From positions 1-44,159 of the forward strand of contig CANJHS010000024.1 in assembly GCA_947474225.1 (NCBI GenBank): a DNA stretch of 44,159 nucleotides. The letters run 5' to 3'. Positions 32,419 to 41,056 of this stretch are shown piece after piece. Origin of the DNA: Roseiflexaceae bacterium (GTDB lineage Bacteria; Chloroflexota; Chloroflexia; Chloroflexales; Roseiflexaceae). The notes beneath the pieces are model-generated. The model was not told the origin of the DNA. It saw nothing but the letters and a program-made list of their open reading frames with translations, and searched no databases. Numbering within the stretch: position 1 is the stretch's first letter; each line of letters starts with the position of its first letter. Position numbers and translations under genes: made by a program.

Positions 32419-34530
32419 TTACTCCATGGTTGCCACACTGGCGAAAAACTGCTGACAGTCTCGTTGGAGTGTGGAATCAGCATGCAACGTACGTCGCCAC
32501 TTCCCATCATACGATAGAAGTCGTGCGCGTCGTGTGTCGCGTAGGAACGCCGGCAAAAATTGACTCCCAATCCATTGGCGAATCTCGGGATCGTGGATGG
32601 GGAAGAGCGTTTCGACCCGCCGATCCAAATTCCGCTCCATGATGTCGGCACTGCCCACATAGACCTCTGCATCACCCAGATTATCAAACCAGTAGACGCG
32701 ACTATGTTCGAGAAATCGACCGACGATGCTACGGATGTGGATATGCTCACTCATCCCCGCAACTCCAGGGATCACGCTACACATACCGCGAATAATCAAG
32801 TCAATGCGCACACCCGCATTCGACGCGCGGTAGAGGTGTTCGGTTAAGGAAGGATCGACGAACGAATTCGCTTTGAAGATAATCTGCGCGGGTTTGCCAC
32901 TCTGGGCATGGGCGATTTCCCTATCAATCAATGCGACGAGGCGCTGCCGCATGTTCACCGGTGCGACCAATAACGCCTGGAAGTCAGCGTGTTTTGCATA
33001 CCCGGTCAAAAAGTTGAAGACATTCGCCACGTCTGCCGTGATTGCCGCATCACTGGTCATCAACCCTAAATCGGTATAGACCCGGGCGGTCCCTGCGTTA
33101 TAGTTGCCTGTCCCCAAATGCACGTACCGCCTCAGTGCGTTTTCTTCGCGACGGATGACCAGTGCCATTTTGGCGTGTGTTTTGAGGTTGGGGACCCCAT
33201 AGACCACATGCACGCCGGCACGCTCGAGGGCACGTGCCCAGGTGATGTTGTTTTCTTCGTCAAAACGTGCTTTGAGCTCGACCAAGACAGTCACTTGCTT
33301 GTCGAGGTCACGGGCGCGCATCAGTGCATGCACAATCGGCGAATTACTTCCGACGCGATACAAGGTCTGCTTGATTGCAAGTACATCGGGATCGCTGGCG
33401 GCACTCTCGATGAAGTCGATGACTGGTTGGAACGAATCATACGGATGGTGCAGCAGTACATCGCGTTGCCGCAACGTGCTCCAGAGTTGACCGGGCACCT
33501 GCATGTCGCGGAGCGGTGTGGGGATGCGCAACGCCAAAGGCTCGTCTTTGAGTTCGGGTCGGTCGACCTTAAGGAGCATCATCAGCGCAGACAAGCCGAG
33601 TTGGCCACGGATTTCGTACAAATCAGTGCTCTCGAGATGCAGATTTTTGAGCAACAGACTGCGCAAATCGGCCGGCATATTGTGTTGTACTGCGATACGC
33701 ACGACCGTACCGAAGCGGCGCTGGCGGATGTTTTCTTCGATGGTCGCCAACAAATCGTCGGCTTCGTCTTCTTCTATTTCAAAGTCGGCATTACGGGTAA
33801 TGCGAAATGCGTGGACCGCGCGTACCGTCTCGTCCGGGAACAGATTATGTAGATTGGCAGCAATCAGTTGCTCGATCCATACCCAGCCGACACACTGAGC
33901 GGGACTGAGTCCGGCCGGAATATGTGATACATCGAGCAAAACAGGTACAAGGCGCGGCAACACGCCCGGGACTTTGACACGAACAAATCGTTCCTCGCCC
34001 TCACTCCCAATCACAACAGCCAGATTGAGGCTGAGGTTCGATATCAGTGGGAATGGATGACTGGCGTCGAACGCAAGCGGTGTCAAGACGGGTTGGATTT
34101 GATTGACGTAGTACTCGTCGACGTCGACACGTTGACGGTCCGTTAATTCGTGATAATCCAGTACCCAAATACCCTGTGCCCGCAGTGCCGGATTGACGTC
34201 GTTGAGCCAACATTCGCGCTGGACCGCCAATTGTGATTTGACCGCGGTCCGGATGGCATCAAGCTGTTCGCTGGGAGTCAAACCGTCGGGCGACGTCATC
34301 TGCACACCCACCCGCTGTTGCTCACGCAGACCTGCCACCCGAATCATAAAGAATTCGTCCATGTTGGTGCTACAAATTGCCAAAAACTTGGCACGTTCGA
34401 GCAATGGTGTCTGTGCGTCGAGCGCTTCACTCAACACGCGTTCATTGAATTCAATCCAACTCTGCTCGCGATTGAAGAGCCGAGCTGCGGTAGTCCCGCG
34501 CGATGGAGTGGTGCGACGGGTGCGGGTCAT
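32419..34530 (-). CDS. ppk1: polyphosphate kinase 1
   Basis: A 703-residue enzyme that makes polyphosphate reversibly from ATP. It has the N-terminal part (LFNREQSWIEFNERVLSEA), the head domain, and two C-terminal catalytic domains. The phosphorylated His lies in HLGTGNYNAGTARVYTDLGL. The second conserved region has SEHIHIRSIVGRFLEHSRVYWF and SADIMERNLDRRVE. Length and motifs are normal for PPK1. GAGGA precedes the ATG. It is first in a two-gene unit with the AI-2E-type permease. Polyphosphate and (p)ppGpp are often linked in stress responses, but the rel gene lies 18 kb away. Confidence 0.95.
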   Translation of the reverse strand: MTRTRRTTPSRGTTAARLFNREQSWIEFNERVLSEALDAQTPLLERAKFLAICSTNMDEFFMIRVAGLREQQRVGVQMTSPDGLTPSEQLDAIRTAVKSQLAVQRECWLNDVNPALRAQGIWVLDYHELTDRQRVDVDEYYVNQIQPVLTPLAFDASHPFPLISNLSLNLAVVIGSEGEERFVRVKVPGVLPRLVPVLLDVSHIPAGLSPAQCVGWVWIEQLIAANLHNLFPDETVRAVHAFRITRNADFEIEEDEADDLLATIEENIRQRRFGTVVRIAVQHNMPADLRSLLLKNLHLESTDLYEIRGQLGLSALMMLLKVDRPELKDEPLALRIPTPLRDMQVPGQLWSTLRQRDVLLHHPYDSFQPVIDFIESAASDPDVLAIKQTLYRVGSNSPIVHALMRARDLDKQVTVLVELKARFDEENNITWARALERAGVHVVYGVPNLKTHAKMALVIRREENALRRYVHLGTGNYNAGTARVYTDLGLMTSDAAITADVANVFNFLTGYAKHADFQALLVAPVNMRQRLVALIDREIAHAQSGKPAQIIFKANSFVDPSLTEHLYRASNAGVRIDLIIRGMCSVIPGVAGMSEHIHIRSIVGRFLEHSRVYWFDNLGDAEVYVGSADIMERNLDRRVETLFPIHDPEIRQWIGSQFLPAFLRDTRRARLLSYDGKWRRTLHADSTLQRDCQQFFASVATME

Positions 34531-34624
34531 GGCGAATCCTCACACTGGAAGGTGATGTGGCTATAATAGCGCACCTCAATAGTACTTCTATTAAGACAGT
34601 GTAAAAAATGGTCTTGGAATGAAG

Positions 34625-34653
34625 AACGTCCCGTGGCTCCGCCACGGGACGTT
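34625..34653 (-). terminator. hairpin after the Gfo/Idh/MocA gene, probable terminator
   Basis: A perfect 13-bp stem (34625-34637 and 34641-34653) with a 3-base loop, downstream of the leftward gene ending at 34672. There is only a weak T-rich tract after it. The rest of 34531-34671 holds no gene. Confidence 0.55.
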
Positions 34654-34671
34654 GTGCAACGTGGCTGAGTA

Positions 34672-35745
34672 TTAGAGCGTTATTTCGCGCTTTTCGGCTG
34701 CTGATTTGTAGGTCGCCTCGAGCAGACGCAGTATCGCCAAACCATCGTCACCGCTCGCTACCACGCTGCCAGTACCGCGAATGGCATCGATGTAGCGCTT
34801 GTAGATAACATTCCCTGCGCCGTCGGGGATGTGCGGGAGGGTAGGAATGGTTTCGATAGGGCTGCCATTGTCGTCACTATAAAAGCGCAACGGCTTGTCG
34901 GTGCCGTACAACGTCGGAAAGAAATCGAAGCCACCCTGGTCACCGATGAGCTGGATACGCTCTTCGTTTTGGGCATACACGGCCCACGTCACCTCGATGG
35001 TGACCAGCCCCCCGTCGGCGAGGCGCAGGTGGAGTGACGCCAAATCATCGACGTCGAAGGTCCCATCCATCACGCGGTCCGAACCCCAACCGCCCAAACC
35101 GCGGCGTTGTGGCCCATGGACTGATTGGACCTCGCCACGGATTGCGCTTATTGTTGGATTACCCAATGCATAGAGCACCATATCGAGCATGTGGACGCCG
35201 ATGTCGAGGAGGGCACCACCGCCAGAAAGTTCTTTGCGTGTGAACCAACTCCCAAATCCGGGGATGCCGGCACGGCGAATCATCCGCCCTTGGGCATAGC
35301 TGATTTTGCCAATTTTGCCTTCGGCGACTTTGGCCTTCATGTATTGGACCTCGGCACGGGGACGGTTGCTCATGTTGATTGCCAACACGCGGCCTTCTTT
35401 GTGCGCCGTGGCAACCATTTCTTCTCCCTGGGCAACGGTCATGGCGAGCGGCTTTTCGCACAAAACGTGCTTGCCTGCTTTGAGGGCAGCAATCGTTACC
35501 TCGGCATGGAGTGCATTGGGAAGGGCGACGGTCACCGCATCTACGTTGGGGTCGGCGATGATGTCGCGCCAGTTGGTATAGACGGTGCCGATGCCGTTGC
35601 TCGCGGCCAGTGCATTAGCACGTTCTTGATTGGTGTCACAGACTGCAACGACGCTGCCGTGGGGATGTTTTTTGATGCCGGGGATGTGACCGTGCATAGC
35701 GATTGCGCCTGCTCCGATAATCCCGACGCGGGTAGAAGTACTCAT
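34672..35745 (-). CDS. Gfo/Idh/MocA-family oxidoreductase
   Basis: A 357-residue NAD(P)-dependent sugar or inositol dehydrogenase-like enzyme. The Rossmann start is [14 protein letters not shown]; the catalytic Lys motif is CEKPLAMT; the second-domain motif [17 protein letters not shown] holds the conserved Asp and His. Members oxidise or epimerise sugars and cyclitols, and the exact substrate is not readable. GAGGAG precedes the ATG. The nearby secreted glycosidase-like genes would be compatible with a role in carbohydrate use, but they are in a different operon. Confidence 0.9.
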   Translation of the reverse strand: MSTSTRVGIIGAGAIAMHGHIPGIKKHPHGSVVAVCDTNQERANALAASNGIGTVYTNWRDIIADPNVDAVTVALPNALHAEVTIAALKAGKHVLCEKPLAMTVAQGEEMVATAHKEGRVLAINMSNRPRAEVQYMKAKVAEGKIGKISYAQGRMIRRAGIPGFGSWFTRKELSGGGALLDIGVHMLDMVLYALGNPTISAIRGEVQSVHGPQRRGLGGWGSDRVMDGTFDVDDLASLHLRLADGGLVTIEVTWAVYAQNEERIQLIGDQGGFDFFPTLYGTDKPLRFYSDDNGSPIETIPTLPHIPDGAGNVIYKRYIDAIRGTGSVVASGDDGLAILRLLEATYKSAAEKREITL

Positions 35746-35823
35746 GTGTGCTCCTCAAACAACGATGTTTTGTCACGCTAGAATACCACACTGCTCATCG
35801 ATGGTACGCAGCGAGCACTTGGG

Positions 35824-35829
35824 TATAAT
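35824..35829 (+). promoter_or_regulatory. -10 box of the cyclophilin operon
   Basis: A perfect TATAAT 31 bases before the GTG start of the cyclophilin gene. It places the RNA start near 35836, so a 5' leader with AGAGGA is included. Confidence 0.6.
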
Positions 35830-35860
35830 ATACAAGGAATGTATACGAGAGGAATCATCC

Positions 35861-36364
35861 GTGACCAATCACAAACAATGGAGCACCCCGCCTGCTATGT
35901 CCATCGATGTGACCAAAAAGTACATCGCTACCCTGAGCACTTCAAAAGGCGAGGTTGTGCTTGAGCTCGACCCATCGGCTGCACCCAAAACAGTCAACAA
36001 CTTCGTATTCTTGGCCAAAGAAGGCTACTACGACAACATCACCTTCCATCGCGTCATTGCCAACTTCATGACGCAGGGCGGCGATCCAACCGGCACCGGT
36101 ATGGGTGGACCAGGCTACAAATTCGAAGACGAAGTCAAGAACAACCCACTCATCCACGATGCAGGCGTCATTTCGATGGCAAATGCGGGCCCAAACACCA
36201 ACGGCAGCCAATTCTTTTTGGTGCATAACCGCCCAGGTACTGCACACCTTGATGGTAAGCACACAGTGTTCGGCAAATCGACTAGCGGCACGGATGTGAT
36301 TTTGGCCCTTCGTCAAGGTGACCAACTGATGAAGGTCACCATCAGCGAAGTCGCAGGCTCGTAG
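35861..36364 (+). CDS. peptidyl-prolyl cis-trans isomerase, cyclophilin type
   Basis: A 167-residue cytoplasmic foldase. It shows the cyclophilin core [34 protein letters not shown], with the catalytic Arg in FHRV, and [17 protein letters not shown], with the substrate-binding residues. There is no signal peptide. The start is a GTG at 35861 with AGAGGA eight bases upstream; an out-of-frame ATG at 35839 is not used. It is first in a three-gene operon and its stop is two bases before the acyltransferase start. Confidence 0.92.
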   Translation: MTNHKQWSTPPAMSIDVTKKYIATLSTSKGEVVLELDPSAAPKTVNNFVFLAKEGYYDNITFHRVIANFMTQGGDPTGTGMGGPGYKFEDEVKNNPLIHDAGVISMANAGPNTNGSQFFLVHNRPGTAHLDGKHTVFGKSTSGTDVILALRQGDQLMKVTISEVAGS

Positions 36365-36366
36365 TC

Positions 36367-36897
36367 GTGACCCTTGGTAGTTCGCAGGCGCGCAAAGCGC
36401 GCCTGCACATCCACCCCAGTCCCGGTCCACACAACAGCCTGCACTACTTCCCCCAAGTAACGGGTGGAATGCTGCGGGTGAGCTGGCGCTCCATCATTAT
36501 CCAAATCGCCCGTTATACGCCGTGGTTGGCCGTTAAATGTTGGCTCTACCGCAGTATCGGTGTCAAGATTGGGAACTACACATCAGTAGGGTTGATGGTG
36601 ATGTTGGATGTGTTCTTCCCGATGGACATCACTATCGGCGACGAGGTCATCATCGGCTACAACACCACCATCCTGTGCCACGAATTTTTGCGCCACGAAT
36701 GGCGTCGCGGCCCGGTCATCATCGAGCGCGATGCGATGGTAGGAGCGAATTGCACGATTCTGCCGGGTGTGGTTATTGGTGCTGGGGCGAGTGTCGCGGC
36801 AGGGAGCTTGGTGAATCGCGACGTGCCTGCCGGTGCGGTGGTTGCCGGAGTTCCCATTCAGCTCATCCGAGCTGCACAGAAAGAAGGAGTCGAATGA
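36367..36897 (+). CDS. hexapeptide-repeat acyltransferase (left-handed beta-helix)
   Basis: A 176-residue O-acetyltransferase-like protein. The N-terminal part is helical (IIIQIARYTPWLAVKCWLYRSIGVKIG). Hexapeptide turns then run from ~65 to ~165 (ITIGDEVIIGYNTTI, MVGANCTILPGVVIGAGASVAAGSLV), ending PAGAVVAGVPIQLI as in maltose/galactoside/colanic-acid acetyltransferases. A His in TILCHEF sits where the catalytic His is expected. The acceptor is unknown, possibly a sugar. The GTG follows the cyclophilin stop by two bases without its own strong ribosome site. It overlaps the next gene by four bases. Confidence 0.85.
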   Translation: MTLGSSQARKARLHIHPSPGPHNSLHYFPQVTGGMLRVSWRSIIIQIARYTPWLAVKCWLYRSIGVKIGNYTSVGLMVMLDVFFPMDITIGDEVIIGYNTTILCHEFLRHEWRRGPVIIERDAMVGANCTILPGVVIGAGASVAAGSLVNRDVPAGAVVAGVPIQLIRAAQKEGVE

Positions 36898-37541
36898 CCG
36901 CAGGACTGTTGTTTGTCGATACCACACTGCGGCGCCTGTTAGGGTGGATACTCGCAGTCCCGGTGATTTTCTGGGCAGTCATGCTCATCGATTTTTTGGG
37001 ATTTTCGATCGGCACTGTGGTCTGGTATGGCCCACAACTCTTGCATGCGCCGTGGTGGGCATGGCCGTTCATCCCCGACTGCCCACTGGCAGCCTTCTAT
37101 GGGATGATCGCCTATTTTCGTATCCGCTCCCTCAAAAAACCTGATTGGCTGTCGACCCTGGCCGCAGTTTCGTGCATCAAGTACGGGATTTGGACCATCC
37201 TCTTTTGGGGTACCAAATGGGCTGCGACCGGTGAATACTTACCCATCGAGATAGGTTTGGTGGTGGTGCATGTTGCGTTGGCTGGTCAAGGTGTGTTGCT
37301 TTTGCCCGGACTCAAAAACATCTCTATTGCAACACGCATGCTCGCGATTGCATGGCTTGGGATGTCAATCGTGGTAGATTATGGATTCGGTCACCACCCG
37401 GCGTTGGCGGCACCCATCACCCCTGCACTGGCTGGCACATGGGCAGGTCTGCTGACGACGCTTCTGGCACTACTGATGCTGCTCGTCTATACGCCGTATC
37501 GGCTTATTGCAGCCACGGCTCAATCAGACGGACGCTCATAG
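36894..37541 (+). CDS. DUF1405 family membrane protein
   Basis: A 215-residue membrane protein with about six hydrophobic helices. The family signature is clear: WYGPQLLHAPWWAWPFIPDCPLAAFYG, then SCIKYGIWTILFW. The role of DUF1405 (YpjA) proteins is not known. The ATG at 36894 overlaps the acyltransferase stop (ATGA) and has AAGGAG upstream, so it is translated in the same operon. Its last 38 bases overlap the end of the S66 peptidase gene on the other strand. Confidence 0.87.
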   Translation: MTAGLLFVDTTLRRLLGWILAVPVIFWAVMLIDFLGFSIGTVVWYGPQLLHAPWWAWPFIPDCPLAAFYGMIAYFRIRSLKKPDWLSTLAAVSCIKYGIWTILFWGTKWAATGEYLPIEIGLVVVHVALAGQGVLLLPGLKNISIATRMLAIAWLGMSIVVDYGFGHHPALAAPITPALAGTWAGLLTTLLALLMLLVYTPYRLIAATAQSDGRS

Positions 37542-38547
37542 CCTGACAGTCAATCTCTACCCGCACACCGAGCGGCAGAATGCGTTGCGGCTCGGTGTGA
37601 CCGACATCGAAGTTGGTGATAATCGGGAGCTGCTCAAGCCCGCATTCATCATGCACCACTCGCAAGACTGCCGCATCGAGGGCGAGTTGTTCGCTCAGGG
37701 TGTAGTCGCGCGGGCGGCCAATAATCAGCGCTGATATGTCTCGCAGTGCACCCATCAGGCCATAGTTGCGCAACCAGCGGGTGACCTGCAGGATGGGTGG
37801 TTTTTCTTCGGATGTCTCGAGGAACAACACCTTGCCGTGCCAAAACGACGCCTGCGGCCAAAAAGCCGTTCCTTTGAGAAACTCAAGCACTTCCATACAA
37901 CCGCCGAACAACTGCCCCGTCACCACACCACTCCCCTGCAAGAACTGCCAGCCGCGACTATAGTGCGCATCTGCGAGCGTATTTGGCTGCGAATCGTCGC
38001 TCCAATCGCGATATCCATGGGTATATTGTGTGGTTGCTTCGTAGCGATAACTGGCATGATTGCCAAACAACATTGTGTGCACATGTGTGCGTGTCGCAGG
38101 CGATTGACTGGCGTGCTGGGCAATCCCAGCCATAATGCTTGGGCCATGGAAGGTCACCATGCCCAGCTGGTGAATCACTGTCAAGAGTGTTGTTGTGTCA
38201 GAATAGCCCATCAACATTTTGGGATTGCGGCTGATGCGCTGCATGTCGAGATACGGCAGGATGCGCATGCTGTCGTCGCCGCCGATGCTGGCAAAGACTG
38301 CTGCTATGGCGTCGTCGCCGAAGGCGTCGTTGATATCAGCGGCGCGCAACCCAGGATTGGCGCGTAAATCGCGATCGTCCATCCGCGTGCTCGGGTATTC
38401 GCGCACACGCAACCCCCACCCACGCAAGACTGCAATCCCCTGCTCGTATACATGTGGGAACGCATGCGGGCCGCCCCACGATGGCGAGACCACGGCCACG
38501 GTGTCCCCTGGGATGAGCGCTCGTGGTCGCCGATAGTGGATCGTCAT
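37504..38547 (-). CDS. S66-family peptidase (LD-carboxypeptidase / MccF-like)
   Basis: A 347-residue cytoplasmic Ser peptidase. The nucleophile is Ser116 in LMGYSDTTTLL. The Glu of the triad is in VLFLETSEEKPP and the His in FDVGHTEPQRILP. The N-terminal part has GDTVAVVSPSWGG. Members either trim the terminal D-Ala from cell-wall tetrapeptides for recycling (LdcA) or cleave microcin C-type nucleotide peptides (MccF); the EEKPP segment leans to the MccF-like group, but this is not certain. AGGAGG lies close to the ATG. It is downstream of two tRNA genes, with a hairpin between. Confidence 0.9.
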   Translation of the reverse strand: MTIHYRRPRALIPGDTVAVVSPSWGGPHAFPHVYEQGIAVLRGWGLRVREYPSTRMDDRDLRANPGLRAADINDAFGDDAIAAVFASIGGDDSMRILPYLDMQRISRNPKMLMGYSDTTTLLTVIHQLGMVTFHGPSIMAGIAQHASQSPATRTHVHTMLFGNHASYRYEATTQYTHGYRDWSDDSQPNTLADAHYSRGWQFLQGSGVVTGQLFGGCMEVLEFLKGTAFWPQASFWHGKVLFLETSEEKPPILQVTRWLRNYGLMGALRDISALIIGRPRDYTLSEQLALDAAVLRVVHDECGLEQLPIITNFDVGHTEPQRILPLGVRVEIDCQAMSVRLIEPWLQ

Positions 38548-38570
38548 TGCTACCTCCTGGACACATAGTG

Positions 38571-38614
38571 AAAGGCCTCGTACAGCCGCAGTGTGTGCGA
38601 GTGACGAGGCCTTT
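38571..38614 (-). terminator. hairpin after tRNA-Ser, probable terminator
   Basis: A perfect 11-bp stem (38571-38581 and 38604-38614) with a 22-base loop, ending in TTT leftward, between tRNA-Ser and the S66 peptidase gene. Confidence 0.6.
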
Positions 38615-38619
38615 GCGTG

Positions 38620-38707
38620 TGGCGGGAAGGGAGAGATTCGAACTCTCGAGGGCTTGCACCCTGCTCGTTTTCGAGACGAGGACGTTCAACCACTCCGCCA
38701 CCTTCCC
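38620..38707 (-). tRNA. tRNA-Ser (anticodon CGA)
   Basis: 88 bases including an encoded CCA. The acceptor stem GGGAAGG pairs fully with CCTTCCC. The anticodon loop CTCGAAA gives CGA, reading UCG. A long variable arm (CAGGGTGCAAGCCCTC) is typical of tRNA-Ser, and the T-loop is TTCGAAT. Confidence 0.96.
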
Positions 38708-38716
38708 AAGGGATTT

Positions 38717-38750
38717 AAAAACGGATGACGCTAGGCATCATCCGCTTTTT
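38717..38750 (-). terminator. terminator between tRNA-Arg and tRNA-Ser
   Basis: A 7-bp stem (38722-38728 and 38738-38744) flanked by A and T runs, giving TTTTT after the stem in the leftward direction. The two tRNA genes are thus probably separate transcripts. Confidence 0.65.
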
Positions 38751-38754
38751 GAAC

Positions 38755-38831
38755 TGGTGACCCTGGCGCGACTCGAACGCGCGACCTCTTCCTCCGCAGG
38801 GAAGCGCTCTAATCCACTGAGCTACAGAGTC
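38755..38831 (-). tRNA. tRNA-Arg (anticodon GCG)
   Basis: 77 bases including an encoded CCA. The acceptor GACTCTG pairs with CAGGGTC (one G-T). The D-arm is GCTC/GAGC. The anticodon stem CTTCC/GGAAG holds loop CTGCGGA, giving anticodon GCG, which reads CGC. The T-arm is GCGCG/CGCGC. Most bacteria use ACG (inosine-modified) for this codon box. Confidence 0.95.
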
Positions 38832-39032
38832 GGAACTGAACTAAATATAGCACCGGGCAGAACAAAATGCAAATGAATCCAAAAATTCGCTCGTCATTCC
38901 TCCCTCCCTCAGTCAACAGGCGTCTGACATGCGTTGTAATCAATTCGTAGCATCCAACGGTTGGGCTTTATATCGCCATGTGCTAGTATTTCAATAATTC
39001 AGCGATATCACCAGACCGGACAACCGCACACC

Positions 39033-40070
39033 ATGCCACAACTCCCCGCGCTCACGTATATATACGACATGCCCAGCGACCATATCGATGCATTTTGGAG
39101 TGACAGCCTGATTGCAGATCTTGCGCGTCATCGGGTGCGCCTCTGTGTCACCATCCGTGACACCAGTTCCTCCCGTGCTACCCTCGTGCAACGGCTCAAC
39201 AATGCAGGCATCCCCATCGTGGCGTGGCTGGTGCGTGATGACCACGATGTGACTCGCGACTATGGTATGGATAACGCACATGACCTCCATGCACGGTATC
39301 GTGAAATCCTCGATTGGTCCACTGCACACGCACTGCGTTGGGATGCCCTCGGCATCGATATCAGCGCTGACGTACGTGACAGCGTGCGCTTCGGTGCAAA
39401 CCCGGCAGTGGACGTCAACACGTTCCTCAAACGCATCACCAATCGCTGGCACATCGATGCAGCGACCACCAGCTACGAAAATCTACTGGCACTGATGCGC
39501 GCAGATGGTCATCGTATCGAAAGCTACGAAGTACCGTTCGTGCGTGACGACCGTGTCAGTGGCTCAACTATGGCACGACGCCTACTTGGCCTGCCAGCCA
39601 TTGCTGCCGATACCGTTGTTGTGCGGCTCTACAGCAGTCACGCACGACCTTATGGGTCCGGACTCATCGCCGCCTATGCACCAGAATGCTCCGCTGTCGC
39701 CATCGGTGACTTCGCAGCGGACGGCAACAATCAGCCGATGAGTGAACACGAACTCTGGCGCGATTTGCAACACGTCTCGAGTTGTGGCGTCGCCCATATT
39801 TATATCGCTGGTATGCCGACCCTCATTGAACAAGGCTGGCATGGTGCAATCGTCGCTGGTGGGTGGATGCGCCGTGCTTTACCGCCCACCGAAGAGGTCC
39901 ATCACCAAGTCGCTCGCATGCGTGCAGGTGTCCGTGCCCTGCTCTGGGCAGGTGCCCGGCCGATGGTACTGCTGCCACTCCTTATCCCCGTCCTGATGCT
40001 CGTCCGTCGCATGCTGCGGAGCACTGACGACGTCCCTGCGCGTGCAGAAAAGGGGAACGCGGTACCGTGA
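39033..40070 (+). CDS. unrecognised protein with a C-terminal membrane helix
   Basis: 345 residues; family not recognised. The first ~300 residues look like an alternating alpha/beta, possibly TIM-barrel, domain: LTYIYDMPSDHIDAFW, IPIVAWLVRDDHD, LRWDALGIDISADV, HIYIAGMPTL. One hydrophobic helix (MVLLPLLIPVLMLVRRML) near the C-terminus would anchor it with the main domain on the cytoplasmic or outer side, undetermined. The ATG at 39033 is chosen because the protein-like sequence begins there; the ribosome site is weak. The stop overlaps the next GTG by four bases, starting a three-gene coupled unit. Confidence 0.6.
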   Translation: MPQLPALTYIYDMPSDHIDAFWSDSLIADLARHRVRLCVTIRDTSSSRATLVQRLNNAGIPIVAWLVRDDHDVTRDYGMDNAHDLHARYREILDWSTAHALRWDALGIDISADVRDSVRFGANPAVDVNTFLKRITNRWHIDAATTSYENLLALMRADGHRIESYEVPFVRDDRVSGSTMARRLLGLPAIAADTVVVRLYSSHARPYGSGLIAAYAPECSAVAIGDFAADGNNQPMSEHELWRDLQHVSSCGVAHIYIAGMPTLIEQGWHGAIVAGGWMRRALPPTEEVHHQVARMRAGVRALLWAGARPMVLLPLLIPVLMLVRRMLRSTDDVPARAEKGNAVP

Positions 40071-41056
40071 ACATCAGCACGCTCCATACCGTGTGGGACC
40101 TCCCTGCCCCATGGGATTTCGATATGATGGTGAGTCGTTCCCACAATCACCTGGCGGTTGTACGCAGCGCGGATGACCGTGAATATGTGTTGTGCACCTA
40201 CGCGAGTAGTGATCCCGCCCCGGTCCAATATGTCCAAACCATTCTGCACGGCATGAACGCTGCTGCCCTCCCTTTTCATATCCCCACCTGCGTGGCCACC
40301 CGGAGTGGCGCAGCCGTCTACGTCCATAACGACGGCTACCGCCAATGGGTCGCCTCGTTGACCCCCATGCGGATGGGCAATCATTGCTCGCCCGAAGACA
40401 CCACTACTGCGATGCGTGCCGGCATCGCCCTTGGCCAGATCACCATGCAGTTGGCGCATGTTCCATCCCCGAGCACCCCCTGCCCGACGCCCCCACTCGG
40501 CGCATTGGCGCAGATTCACCCGGCCGTCTCCAATCCTGCGATGAACGTCCACGTCGCACCGCTATCGGTCGACCGCGTGGTCAAACTGATGCAGATTGTC
40601 GAGGAATGTCAGGCATTCGCAATCCGTGCGCAGCAACTGCCACAACAATTCATCCACGGGGAATTCACCCCGCATAATGTCCTCTTCGAAGACGACGTCG
40701 TCACCGCTGTGCTCGACTTCGAGCAGATCCACCGCGATGCCCGCGTCTATGACATTGCTATCGCACTGTCATCCTGGTGCACCTTCGATGACACCTACGA
40801 CCGTCGCGTCTTGCGGGCGCTCGGGCGTGGATACTGTAGCGTCGTGACGCTGGATGCGTATGAACGCGAGGCAATGCTCGATGCGATGCGCCTGGTACGC
40901 CTGCATCGTTTTCTGCGCACCTTAGGCGATTACCAAGCAGGAACTGTCACCAAAGTCCACGTCGAACGCGCCGCTGCTGCTGTGCTCACCTATGAATCGT
41001 GGCTCAAACGGCGCCGCGAAGAAGCACGGTTTGATGTCCATGGGTGGTCAATATGA
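40067..41056 (+). CDS. APH-family phosphotransferase-like protein with altered catalytic loop
   Basis: A 329-residue protein of the aminoglycoside/choline/homoserine kinase fold. The catalytic loop is FIHGEFTPHNVLF (residues ~196-207): the His and Asn are kept, but the Asp expected after HG is Glu199. The metal-binding VLDFEQ (Asp217) and VYDIAIAL are present. The N-terminal ATP-binding lobe is weakly recognisable. Family members phosphorylate hydroxyl groups of small molecules; with Glu in place of Asp, activity is uncertain. It starts with GTG overlapping the upstream stop (GTGA), and ends overlapping the next ATG (ATGA). Confidence 0.78.
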   Translation: MNISTLHTVWDLPAPWDFDMMVSRSHNHLAVVRSADDREYVLCTYASSDPAPVQYVQTILHGMNAAALPFHIPTCVATRSGAAVYVHNDGYRQWVASLTPMRMGNHCSPEDTTTAMRAGIALGQITMQLAHVPSPSTPCPTPPLGALAQIHPAVSNPAMNVHVAPLSVDRVVKLMQIVEECQAFAIRAQQLPQQFIHGEFTPHNVLFEDDVVTAVLDFEQIHRDARVYDIAIALSSWCTFDDTYDRRVLRALGRGYCSVVTLDAYEREAMLDAMRLVRLHRFLRTLGDYQAGTVTKVHVERAAAAVLTYESWLKRRREEARFDVHGWSI

